Of a DNA stretch of 34,863 nt, positions 9,646-18,005 are shown piece by piece (positions within the stretch are counted from its first letter, which is position 1; each line of letters begins with the position of its first letter). Source of the stretch: a candidate division FCPU426 bacterium (GTDB lineage Bacteria > Oederibacteriota > JAAXVQ01 > JAUVAV01). Both the position numbers and the translations under genes were made by a program. The notes beneath the pieces are model-generated. The model was not told where the DNA came from and did no database searches. It worked only from the letters and a program-made list of their open reading frames with translations. The DNA is taken from contig JAFGIQ010000202.1 in assembly GCA_016929575.1 (NCBI GenBank), forward strand, positions 1 through 34,863, in the 5' to 3' direction.

Positions 9646-10043
9646 TTGACCTCCGTGGCGATGCTGACCTGTTTTGCCCCGGCCAGCTTGCACTCGTCTA
9701 TCACGTTGACCAAAATCCCGCTCGGACAGGTTTCATCGGCGATCACAATAACCGGTCTTTCCTGTTCCCTCAGCTGCCGTGCAACCATTCCCCGCAGATT
9801 GCCCAAAGCAATCTCTTTGCCGCCATATACCACCTGTCCTTTGGAGGTGATGCCCAGCATCATGCTTTGTTTTTCCAGCATCTGGGAACTGGCGGCTTTC
9901 GGTTTTTGGACGTCAATGCCCACTTCCTGGACAAAGGCGGTGGTCACAATGAAAAAGATCAATAGCAGGAACATCATGTCAATCAGGGGCGAAATATTGA
10001 TATCCGCCGTCTCAATAGAAGCCTGATAGCGTTCGCGTTTCAT
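9642..10043 (-). CDS. exbD: Biopolymer transport protein ExbD
   Basis: NISPLIDMMFLLLIFFIVTTAF with the TM Asp; ExbD/TolR length and fold pattern. Confidence 0.93.
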   Translation of the reverse strand: MKRERYQASIETADINISPLIDMMFLLLIFFIVTTAFVQEVGIDVQKPKAASSQMLEKQSMMLGITSKGQVVYGGKEIALGNLRGMVARQLREQERPVIVIADETCPSGILVNVIDECKLAGAKQVSIATEVK

Positions 10044-10666
10044 TGGCTGCTCCCGCGTCGCCGCAAGACAAAATGATACTGCAGACCAGACAAGTGCAGG
10101 TCCAGTTGCTGTAATTTTTTACGGAGAATGATGATCCCAAAGATGCCGGGAATGGCTATGATCAGTCCAAACTGGGTGGTGATCAATCCCTGGCTGATGC
10201 CCGTGGCCATGAGTTCGGTGGTCTCGCGGCTCCTGAGCGCTATGGCTTGGAAAGTGTCAATCATTCCCAGAACCGTACCCAGCAGCCCCAACAGGGGGGC
10301 GGAAGTCACCAAGGCGCTTAATACCATGATATCCCGTTCACAAGGGGCAAAGCTGCGTTGCCGCACTTCCCGGAAAATATGGTAGACATTCACGTCCAGT
10401 CTTATTTTCTCAATGACATATTCCACCATGCGGCTATAGGTGCAGGAGACGGTGCGCAAATGCTCCTGGATATGATGAAAAGCCGCCTGCTGCGCCAACT
10501 GGCTGTGCAGTTTTTCCTCCCATTGCACCGAAGGGGGTGCAAGCGTCTCCAGCCGAAACTTGGTCTTTAACAGGTAATACCAAATACCCGCACAGACCAA
10601 GGCCAGTGGCAGCAACAACCATCCCCCCTGTATCCAGTACTCAAAACTTTTCAGGACTGCATGCAT
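10040..10666 (-). CDS. exbB: ExbB/TolQ/MotA family proton channel
   Basis: APLLGLLGTVLGMIDTFQAIALRSRETTELMATGISQGLITTQFGLIIAIPGI is the TolQ/ExbB signature. Confidence 0.93.
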   Translation of the reverse strand: MHAVLKSFEYWIQGGWLLLPLALVCAGIWYYLLKTKFRLETLAPPSVQWEEKLHSQLAQQAAFHHIQEHLRTVSCTYSRMVEYVIEKIRLDVNVYHIFREVRQRSFAPCERDIMVLSALVTSAPLLGLLGTVLGMIDTFQAIALRSRETTELMATGISQGLITTQFGLIIAIPGIFGIIILRKKLQQLDLHLSGLQYHFVLRRRGSSQ

Positions 10667-10698
10667 TTTTCATCCCCGTCTGTCCGCAAAGCAACATT

Positions 10699-12099
10699 TT
10701 AGCCGGTCTTTTTTTTCTTTCTCCGCTGCAGACCGTTTATAAAAGCCACTGTGGTCTGCTCCAAGGTATGTATAATCCGTTTGACTTTTCTTGACAGGTA
10801 GGCGTGGGTTAAAAGCGTGGGAATGGCCACGATCAGTCCATATTCCGTCGTCACCAAAGCCTCGCTGATACCGCTGGATAAAATATTCACTTTGCCGGTT
10901 CCAAATACAGCCACCAGGTCGAAGGTATGCACCATGCCGGTGACTGTACCCAGCAAGCCAAGCAAGGGCGCAGCTGCGGCCGACACGGCCAATAATGACA
11001 GATATTTCTCCAAAAAAGGCATCTGAACAAGTATTTTTTCATGCATTATTTCCTCGAGCTCCTCGCGCGCAGCATGACAATGCTCAATCCCCTCCTGTAA
11101 AACCGGTCCCTGCGGTTCGCCCAGCCGCTGGGCCACAATTTTGGCCTCCGCCAAACGGCCGGAATTAACCAAAACCAGTATCCGCTGCAGGGAAGGATCC
11201 GACTGACCCTGCAAACGCCGCAAACTGATCACTTTCCAAATGGCCGTAACCAAACACACCAACCCCAGGCCCAATATGGGCACCATGACTATGCCGCCGC
11301 TGCGGATATGGGCCAGCCAGCTTTTCTTCTGCCTTTCCACTTTAACTGCCTCGCCCAGGGTCAGATCCAGCCCGACTTCTGTTTCCTGACCCTGCAGCAA
11401 GGCATTCACCACGCCCGGATTCACCCTGGAGACCAGGGTGGTATGCATGCTCCCCAATTTCAATCCCGCCAATCCGGCGGTATGCCGGTCTTGCGAGAGA
11501 AAATATTCAATCGGTCCAAGCCGCACCATCGTTCCCTCGTGCATGACTCCCCGGAGATCCACCGCCTGCGCCGCGAAAATGTTGCCGCCATAATTGGCAA
11601 GATGTTTTTTTTCCACCAAGGCCAGGAAATCGCCTATGCCGCCCAATACTTTTTCTGCCCGGCCGGAAGAAAAACCTTCATCCAAGGCGCGCAAACGTGC
11701 TGCCCAGTGTTGTGTCTCGGCCATACTCATGCGCGCAGCCATTTCCCGGCGGTATTCGGTCAGCAGGGAGGCGCAAAAAACCGTTTCCTCCTTTAAATAG
11801 GCGACATCCTGCTCCAAATGCTGGAAGCCTGTTTCCTTTTGCCAGGTGAGATCCTGCAGGGCCTCTTGGCGTTTCCGCAAAGGAACCACTTGGGCCTCCA
11901 GCGCGGCAACCGCCTTGGCAAATTCCACCCGTTCGCGGGAATGTTCCTCCCGCAGAGCATTCAACTCTTGGGTGGCCGCCTTGATATCCTGGCGGGTTTT
12001 TTCCATCGCCGTGTACAATTCGGCTGCACCTGCCGGAAGGCCCCAAGCCATCACCAGACAAACAAAAACAGCCATGCGAAACCTTTTTTCCGTCTTCAT
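10699..12099 (-). CDS. TtpC-like MotA/TolQ/ExbB family protein with long N-terminal coiled coil
   Basis: Signal peptide MKTEKRFRMAVFVCLVMAWGLPAGAA, coiled coil, then AAPLLGLLGTVTGMVHTFDLVAV...ISEALVTTEYGLIVAIPTLL. RBS AAGGAG-CACCC-ATG at 12099, ATGA overlap with the upstream gene. Confidence 0.88.
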   Translation of the reverse strand: MKTEKRFRMAVFVCLVMAWGLPAGAAELYTAMEKTRQDIKAATQELNALREEHSRERVEFAKAVAALEAQVVPLRKRQEALQDLTWQKETGFQHLEQDVAYLKEETVFCASLLTEYRREMAARMSMAETQHWAARLRALDEGFSSGRAEKVLGGIGDFLALVEKKHLANYGGNIFAAQAVDLRGVMHEGTMVRLGPIEYFLSQDRHTAGLAGLKLGSMHTTLVSRVNPGVVNALLQGQETEVGLDLTLGEAVKVERQKKSWLAHIRSGGIVMVPILGLGLVCLVTAIWKVISLRRLQGQSDPSLQRILVLVNSGRLAEAKIVAQRLGEPQGPVLQEGIEHCHAAREELEEIMHEKILVQMPFLEKYLSLLAVSAAAAPLLGLLGTVTGMVHTFDLVAVFGTGKVNILSSGISEALVTTEYGLIVAIPTLLTHAYLSRKVKRIIHTLEQTTVAFINGLQRRKKKKTG

Positions 12100-12893
12100 G
12101 GGTGCTCCTTTTGCACGCGGACCGGCAAAGCAATAAATTCCGCGACCTTCTCCTGGGCATGCAGGATGAGGCCGCTGCGTATCCGGGCAGCCAGGGAAGG
12201 CCTCCATTCCCATTTCCACCCAGAAACATCCGGCCAACCGATTCCGGCCTGGCGTCCGTCCTGGGAAAGGCAATACCCTTGGGCCAGCCCGATGAATAAC
12301 ACGTCAAATTCCAAAGCGTTTCCATCCGGGAGCACGATCATTTCTTTTCCCACATTGATGCTGTTCTGATATTTGTCTATTTGGGCATACAAAGCCAGAA
12401 TGTTTTGCAATCGTTGCGAAACAGGCTGTTCCGATGCTGATGGGAGTTTTATAAAATTATTCTCCACCGGTAAAAACAATGTCCGCGGCAAACGTCGGGT
12501 CCAGGCTTGCAGGGCCTTTTCCGCCTGGCGCAGGGCCGGAAGGCATGCCTCCAAAGCCTGCTGGTAGCTCTGTTTCGATTCCAGCAGTTTCAGCCGCAAA
12601 GCGCTGCGGGCAGCCTTGGCAGCCCGCAGCTGCCCGATTTCCTCCTCCAACCGTTTTTTCTCCGTGGCCAACAAGGCTTGCTCATTGCGCAAATATTCCC
12701 TCTCCTCCGACCAATTCTGTTTTTCCAGTGTGATCTCCTTTTTTAAAAGGACCCACTGGTTGACCAGTTTTTCCAAATTCCGGCTGTCTGGTTCTTCGGC
12801 CGCCAACCCCCGGACAGGAAGGCATAAAGACAGCAACAAAAGGGCGACGGCTTGCGTCAAACCTCCGAAACGTTTTTCTAGAGTGGAATGCAT
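12096..12893 (-). CDS. DUF3450-like periplasmic coiled-coil protein of TonB2-type operons
   Basis: Signal-like N-terminus, long coiled coil, C-terminus LFIGLAQGYCLSQDG..GWPDVSGWKWEWRPSLAARIRSGLILHAQEKVAEFIALPV resembles the DUF3450 C-terminal pattern; location upstream of TtpC-like gene. Start at ATG 12893. Confidence 0.75.
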   Translation of the reverse strand: MHSTLEKRFGGLTQAVALLLLSLCLPVRGLAAEEPDSRNLEKLVNQWVLLKKEITLEKQNWSEEREYLRNEQALLATEKKRLEEEIGQLRAAKAARSALRLKLLESKQSYQQALEACLPALRQAEKALQAWTRRLPRTLFLPVENNFIKLPSASEQPVSQRLQNILALYAQIDKYQNSINVGKEMIVLPDGNALEFDVLFIGLAQGYCLSQDGRQAGIGWPDVSGWKWEWRPSLAARIRSGLILHAQEKVAEFIALPVRVQKEHP

Positions 12894-12961
12894 TTTTTCC
12901 CTTTCAGGCGGCTTTGGTGCAGCGCCATGACAACTGCATTCATTGTGTATTTTGCCAAATC

Positions 12962-13396
12962 CTACCGCCGCGTGCAATATTTTTTGAATTTTTTACTTAG
13001 CGCCGATGATTGTTGTTCAACAAACTGCACATAGAGAACAAGACGTTGTAGAAGACCGCTGGAGACGGCATGCTCCATTTTGCATGCCGCTTCATCAGCC
13101 TCATTTTTGTCCAAGTCCAACACCTGGATAAAAAATTTTTCCAAGACCTCGTGCCGCCGGGCAATATCCTGAGCCACGTTTTTGCCGCGCGCAGTCAGCG
13201 TGATCACATCATAAGGCGAGTAGCGGATCATTTCCCGGTTCGCCAAAAGCCGCAAGGCGCCGGTCACCGAGGCCGCCTTTACCCGCAAACGTCTCGCCAC
13301 ATCCTTGGCGCGCACACCCTGTTTTTCCCGAAAAACATAATATATTGCTTCCAGGTAATCCTCCAGACTCGCGCTCAACCCGGAAGCCGATTTCAT
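12962..13396 (-). CDS. DtxR/MntR-family metal-dependent transcriptional regulator (two-domain form)
   Basis: LEDYLEAIYYVFREKQGVRAKDVARRLRVKAASVTGALRLLANREMIRYSPYDVITLTARGKNVAQDIARRHEVLEKFF matches the DtxR-family N-terminus and dimerization region; no SH3-like domain. Confidence 0.9.
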   Translation of the reverse strand: MKSASGLSASLEDYLEAIYYVFREKQGVRAKDVARRLRVKAASVTGALRLLANREMIRYSPYDVITLTARGKNVAQDIARRHEVLEKFFIQVLDLDKNEADEAACKMEHAVSSGLLQRLVLYVQFVEQQSSALSKKFKKYCTRR

Positions 13397-13432
13397 CTCC
13401 ACCACCTCTTTTTTTTATGGGATAATGAAACA

Positions 13433-13448
13433 GAATATTCATATATTC
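13433..13448. promoter_or_regulatory. Candidate operator GAATAT-TCAT-ATATTC upstream of the DtxR-family gene
   Basis: Perfect 6-bp inverted repeat with 4-nt centre, within an imperfect 22-bp palindrome ACAGAATATTCATATATTCGGT. Confidence 0.45.
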
Positions 13449-13472
13449 GGTCACAAGTGTCTAAATTAGCTC

Positions 13473-13500
13473 TTGACAAGGCTTGAAAACTGTTTATAAA
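13473..13500 (+). promoter_or_regulatory. Strong sigma70-like promoter, divergent from the DtxR-family gene
   Basis: TTGACA (13473-13478), 16-nt spacer, TATAAA (13495-13500). Confidence 0.6.
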
Positions 13501-13506
13501 CCAGCG

Positions 13507-13663
13507 CCGTTCTGCAGCGGACGTGCCGGGGATATCTTTTTACCCGGCAGGGGCGGGAACAGGTGCACGGACGCCGGAAATTGCCCTGCGTCTAAGCAAA
13601 AGGGTTGAGCCGTGGACTTTTCTTTTCCGCTGCCTGCTGGGTAAAAAGATATCCCCGGCACGT
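13507..13663 (+). ncRNA. Candidate structured non-coding RNA (long imperfect hairpin)
   Basis: Arms 13521-13550 and 13634-13663 are complementary with one G-U position; pairing continues inward (GCGGGAA/UUUUCCGC, GUGCACGG/CCGUGGAC, GACGC/GCGUC). Promoter immediately upstream; no convincing ORF. Confidence 0.5.
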
Positions 13664-13964
13664 ATATGCGCAATTCGGACAGCAATGATATTCGGTGTTG
13701 TATGAACACCCTTATCTCAAAGCCAAGGGCACCCCGGATTTCATCCAATAAACACGAAAAATGATTTCAGATCCCTCCTTCAGGGAGGCCAGCCGCCGAG
13801 CAAAAACCGCCCAAGCCACGGGTATGCGCTTCACCGGCTGCCACTCCCCCATTTTAGGGATATCTAATTTTATTTGGCACACCTTTACTTGTCAATACGT
13901 TTGTTTTTTCCGTCTGTGCGCTTCACTGGCGGGGCGGATTCATTGCTGGAGATGGTCGGGGGTA

Positions 13965-14405
13965 TTACAATGGGCCGGCAATAGGATCGGGTATTTTGTA
14001 CTCCTGCAAAAATGCCTGCAAATAGTGCAAATCCGCGGCGGCCATGTCGATGAACTCCACGCCGATGATATACTTTTTTTCCACAAACGGCGAGCACCAG
14101 GCCACGCGCGATTGGACGGTAATGGAATGACACTCGGCTTCCGGGCAGACGGCCATGAAGTTCATGGTATCACGCTTATTCTCCGGCGGGATGAACAAAT
14201 CAACAACAATGTATTCATTGACCGCAAGTTCCCGGTCGCTGCGCATGGCAATACCGCCAATGCCAATATTCAACGTCTGGCTCTCCTGCCGCATCTCCGC
14301 CGAGGTTTTCTCCAGGGGAAGATAGTGCACCAGCATTTTCAACGGCAACCGGGGATGGCGCCTTCGCTCGGCAAATGTGTCTCCCTTACCTTTTTCATCC
14401 TTCAT
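13965..14405 (-). CDS. PilZ domain protein (putative c-di-GMP receptor)
   Basis: ERRRHPRLPLKMLVHY (RxxxR) and SQTLNIGIGGIAM (NxSxxG-like) motifs; start at ATG 14405 after GGAGGGACTCC. Confidence 0.85.
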   Translation of the reverse strand: MKDEKGKGDTFAERRRHPRLPLKMLVHYLPLEKTSAEMRQESQTLNIGIGGIAMRSDRELAVNEYIVVDLFIPPENKRDTMNFMAVCPEAECHSITVQSRVAWCSPFVEKKYIIGVEFIDMAAADLHYLQAFLQEYKIPDPIAGPL

Positions 14406-14627
14406 GGAGTCCCTCCTTTTTTTCTCGGCGCTCGCCTCTTCACTGTTCCTTCCACCATCCCCCCCGCCTAAACTGGCGGTCTGGCCTAAAGAGGATGGCC
14501 GCGCATCGCGCACCGTGGCCAGGCATGCGTGCAGCTGTCCGCCCGGACAGCACAACGAGCACGGGGCGGTGTTTTGCTTCCGGATTTGCCGTTGCTTTTT
14601 TCCTGTCCAAAAGGACAACACCCGGCG

Positions 14628-15704
14628 TCAACCCCCGGTTTGACCCCTGTGCTTAAGAAAACCGATGATGGCCGCAGAAATATTCGGCAAGGAAACCAAG
14701 CGTTTTGCCCCGCCGCCGGCATACGCGGCTTGGGGCATGCTAAAATCCAGTGAAGTTGCCTGATCCTGGGCGATGCAATTCGCCCCCTTGTCCCGCATCC
14801 ATTTCATTCCCTCCGCCCCGTCTCTTCCCACGCCGGTCAGAATAACTCCCACAGCATGAGGTCCATAATTCTCCGCCACGCTTTTAAATAACACATCAAT
14901 GGAAGGACAACAGCCATTTGCAACAGCAGGAGTAAATATACTAACGCGGTGTTGCCCTCCTTGCCGGATCACCCGCATGTGTTTGCCTCCCGGTGCAATC
15001 AGCACCCGGCCGGCTGTGATCCGGTCGCCGGACTCCGCTTCTTTCACCTGTAAAGCCACCCTTTTGTTCAGCCGTTCCGCAAACAGGCGGGTAAACCCAG
15101 CCGGCATATGCTGGGCAATAACCATTCCCGGCATGTTGGCCGGAAAGTCTTCAAGAATAACGTGTATCGCCGTCATGCCCCCGTTGGCAGCGCCTATGGC
15201 AATAACTTTGCCGGTGCATTTTAACATCGCCTTGCCTTCGTCCGGCTTGCATTTCCTATCATCCCGTCTTTTATCCAGGCGGTCTGAAATACGGGCGCAG
15301 GCTGCAATCATGATTTTGTTCTTCATGGCTGTCAGCATTTCTTTTTCTTTTTTGATGCCGTTGGCGCCGGATTTGACGGCAATATCGACCGCCCCGGCTT
15401 CAACTGCGTCCAATGTGTCCGCCATTTCCTTTTCCTGCAAAGCACTGACCATGACCACCGGTAAACGGCGGGAGCGAAGCTGTCGCAGTAATGCATCCGG
15501 CCGTATATGTTTTATTTTTGCGTCAAGCAACAGGACATCGGGCTGCCATTTCATGACTTTTTCTACAATGCTTCCAGAACTGTTGATGCCTGCGACAACC
15601 TGTATCTGCACTTCTGTAGCCAGGCCCTGTACCAGGCTTTCTCGCAGTAACAAAGCGTCACTGATGATGAGTGCGCGAACAGGTCTGGTCATCATCACTC
15701 TCAC
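14628..15704 (-). CDS. cheB: CheB-family protein (receiver plus methylesterase domain), catalytic Ser replaced by Ala
   Basis: Receiver PDVLLLDAKIKH; methylesterase domain with VIAQHMPAGFTRLFAERLN (His) and VILTGVGRDGAEGM (Asp); GASTGG motif is GAANGG. Confidence 0.88.
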   Translation of the reverse strand: MRVMMTRPVRALIISDALLLRESLVQGLATEVQIQVVAGINSSGSIVEKVMKWQPDVLLLDAKIKHIRPDALLRQLRSRRLPVVMVSALQEKEMADTLDAVEAGAVDIAVKSGANGIKKEKEMLTAMKNKIMIAACARISDRLDKRRDDRKCKPDEGKAMLKCTGKVIAIGAANGGMTAIHVILEDFPANMPGMVIAQHMPAGFTRLFAERLNKRVALQVKEAESGDRITAGRVLIAPGGKHMRVIRQGGQHRVSIFTPAVANGCCPSIDVLFKSVAENYGPHAVGVILTGVGRDGAEGMKWMRDKGANCIAQDQATSLDFSMPQAAYAGGGAKRLVSLPNISAAIIGFLKHRGQTGG

Positions 15705-16030
15705 TTTCTGTGCGTTGCCGGAGAATGCGTGCGCAATCCTACGGACTGGCTGTTATCTTTCCATGCATCATTTGTATTGCGGCCAATGGGCCGCTCCACT
15801 TATCCCCGCATCATTCCGGGCCCTAAAGTCAGCATCCCCGGCGCGATTTATAAAAATGGGTATGCATTCATCATTCAGATACATGGTTCCCCGGTTGTTT
15901 CTTTATTATATTTTCGACATTATTTCGCGTATATTAAGACCAGTGAATATCTTTACTCCTGCGCCGTGTATTTGTACGCCGGAGGCCGCCTCTCGGCATG
16001 CCGGCGGTTCCAGGTGACGTGTCTCTGCGT

Positions 16031-16239
16031 GGGATTTTTGATCTGAGTGGTAGAAAGGCATTATCTTATGCCGCATCTCCGCTTATGGCGGAGAGGTCCC
16101 CGGCCTCTACCTGTTTTTCAATAATGCTATTCCTCTTAAGTCACGAAGTGAGACCGGGCCTGCGCCCAGCATGCGTTGGGCAGGCCCGGCGTACTTGTCC
16201 GGCGAATGCCGGAAGCCGGGGAATTCGCGGTGGCATATT
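16031..16239 (-). repeat. Dispersed palindromic repeat, copy B, split by an ~86-bp insertion (16105-16190)
   Basis: Modules 16031-16104 and 16185-16239 match copy A in inverted orientation; insertion carries GGGCCTGCGCCCAGCATGCGTTGGGCAGGCCC hairpin and is bounded by CCCGGC direct repeats. Confidence 0.85.
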
Positions 16240-17212
16240 AAAATGGTTCGCTGCGCGTGAAATCCGGCTGATAATGATAAGCGCTTGACAAGGACTGAAT
16301 CCACCCGCAGTCCATGCCCAGGCGGTCCAGCTCCTCCAGCACGCGTTCATATTCTGCCGCTGTTATTGTCCGCCCCAGGTTTTCATCCGCTGCCACGGCG
16401 CCGATAGGAGTATATTGCGCCATCACGGAAACATGCACCTTTGGCGACAATTCCCGGGCAATAAACCGCAAACAGGCCAGCGTATTGTCCACATACCCCG
16501 GAAGCACCAAATGCCTGATGATCAAACCATTATGGGCTATGCCATCAGGCCCCATCCGCAATTCCGCGCCTTTTTGGCGGTACATTTCCTTCAGGGCGGC
16601 CTGGGCCACGGCAGGATAGTCATCCGCTCCAGAAAACTTTTTTCCCAAAGCAGCATCATGGTATTTCAGGTCAGGCAGATAGACATCGATATCTTCCGCC
16701 AGCTGCCTTATTTTTCCAGGATGGTCATAGGCGTTGGTATTCATCACCGTCACCGCATGCAAACCGCGTTCACGCAAGATATGGATGATATGCGTCATGT
16801 GTGGAATCATATGGGAAGGAGAAACAAATCCCACGCAGGCGGCCCCGGCATGCAAACAGGCGGCGATGCGTCCCAGCACCTCGTCGAGATCTGTCAAGAC
16901 GTCGGCCTGCTCCTGGTGGTTGCGGCTGATCTGATAATTTTGGCAATACGAACATTGCAAATTACAATGTTCGAAAAATACATTGCACATACCATGATTG
17001 CCCGCCAAAACAGGTTCTTCCCCCTTGTGCAGGCAAACCGCCCCAATACGCAGACCGGCCATGCTGCGGCAATAACCCCGGTTGCCCTCAAACCGATTGA
17101 CTCCGCAGCCGCGGGGACACAGCCGGCAGCACTTGAGCTCCTGGTAGTGTATTTCAGGCATCATGGCGGTCATAGGATGGTTTTCCTGATCCATCAGTAT
17201 TGTTTCCGGCAC
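16238..17212 (-). CDS. Radical SAM protein, PflX-like (COG1313-type, pyruvate formate-lyase activating enzyme homologue)
   Basis: CRLCPRGCGVNR N-terminus and CNLQCSYCQNYQIS (CxxxCxxC) radical SAM motif. Confidence 0.88.
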   Translation of the reverse strand: MPETILMDQENHPMTAMMPEIHYQELKCCRLCPRGCGVNRFEGNRGYCRSMAGLRIGAVCLHKGEEPVLAGNHGMCNVFFEHCNLQCSYCQNYQISRNHQEQADVLTDLDEVLGRIAACLHAGAACVGFVSPSHMIPHMTHIIHILRERGLHAVTVMNTNAYDHPGKIRQLAEDIDVYLPDLKYHDAALGKKFSGADDYPAVAQAALKEMYRQKGAELRMGPDGIAHNGLIIRHLVLPGYVDNTLACLRFIARELSPKVHVSVMAQYTPIGAVAADENLGRTITAAEYERVLEELDRLGMDCGWIQSLSSAYHYQPDFTRSEPF

Positions 17213-17342
17213 GCCGCATACGCGCTTTTTTATATCGTTATGCTTGGAGGCGGAATTATAACAAACCCTTCCTCCTGGCGCATGACAATTTGATCATCTT
17301 CTGGTGCCTGGAATTCCCACGACTGTTTTCATGGGGAGGGTT

Positions 17343-17720
17343 TTAAACAACCATCGGTCCCATCATCACCTTGACTTTTTCCAACAACTCTTCCGGGTCA
17401 AAGGGTTTGACGATATAATCGTCTCCGCCGACGGCAAATCCTTCTTTGACATCAGCCGGATTTCCCCGGGCGGTCAAAAATATTATTTTTATGCCTTTGG
17501 TGTGGCTTTCGGCCTTGAGTTTTCTACATACATCATACCCATGTAAACCCGGCATCATGACATCCAGCACGACCAATTGCGGTTTCCAGCTTGCGGCCTG
17601 TTCCAGGGCTTCAAAACCGCTGGTTGCCGTGTGCACATCATACCCCTCCACTGAAAGGGTCATCTTCAGCAAGCGCCCAATGGCCGGCTCATCATCGACG
17701 ATCAGGATTTTTTTTGCCAT
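17343..17720 (-). CDS. Single-domain response regulator
   Basis: MAKKILIVDDEPAIGRLLKMTL, VVLDVMMPGLHGYDVC, IIFLTARG, DDYIVKPFDPEELLEKV. No kinase gene adjacent. Confidence 0.9.
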   Translation of the reverse strand: MAKKILIVDDEPAIGRLLKMTLSVEGYDVHTATSGFEALEQAASWKPQLVVLDVMMPGLHGYDVCRKLKAESHTKGIKIIFLTARGNPADVKEGFAVGGDDYIVKPFDPEELLEKVKVMMGPMVV

Positions 17721-17981
17721 GCCGCAAAACACCTCTCGTTCACTTACTCTTGTCCGGGGCCATTCCGGCGGCGGGCCTGGTTCGCCGGCCACACCCTTAA
17801 AGCAGCAGCCTTTCCTTTTCCGCATTCCCTGCAGGGACTCACAGCAAGGGCGCACGGTTCCTACAACGCAATGCAAGAACGCTTCTCCCCATATCGGCAA
17901 TAAACCTGCAACTATTGTTATCACCCGTTTTTAGTATCGTCGGTTGGCAAAGGAGATTTAGCGCTAAAACTGTCAGTCAAT

Positions 17982-18005
17982 CACCCTGCGGCAAGCCGCG
18001 GGGTG
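17982..18005. repeat. 11-bp stem palindrome CACCCTGCGGC-AA-GCCGCGGGGTG
   Basis: Direct reading of inverted repeat in the 507-bp intergenic region between porB and the response regulator gene. Confidence 0.6.

Noticed and set aside
13601-13625. GAGCCGUGGAC as group II intron domain V
   Set aside because: Only the first seven bases match; no domain V hairpin closure and no intron-encoded protein in the window.
13494-13748. 84-aa minus-strand ORF across the long hairpin
   Set aside because: No family resemblance; the inverted-repeat structure and divergent promoter explain the sequence better.
14899-16017. 372-aa + strand ORF
   Set aside because: Antisense shadow of the CheB gene; low-complexity, no recognizable domain, and the minus-strand product matches a known family.
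16415-17293. 292-aa + strand ORF
   Set aside because: Antisense shadow of the PflX-like radical SAM gene.
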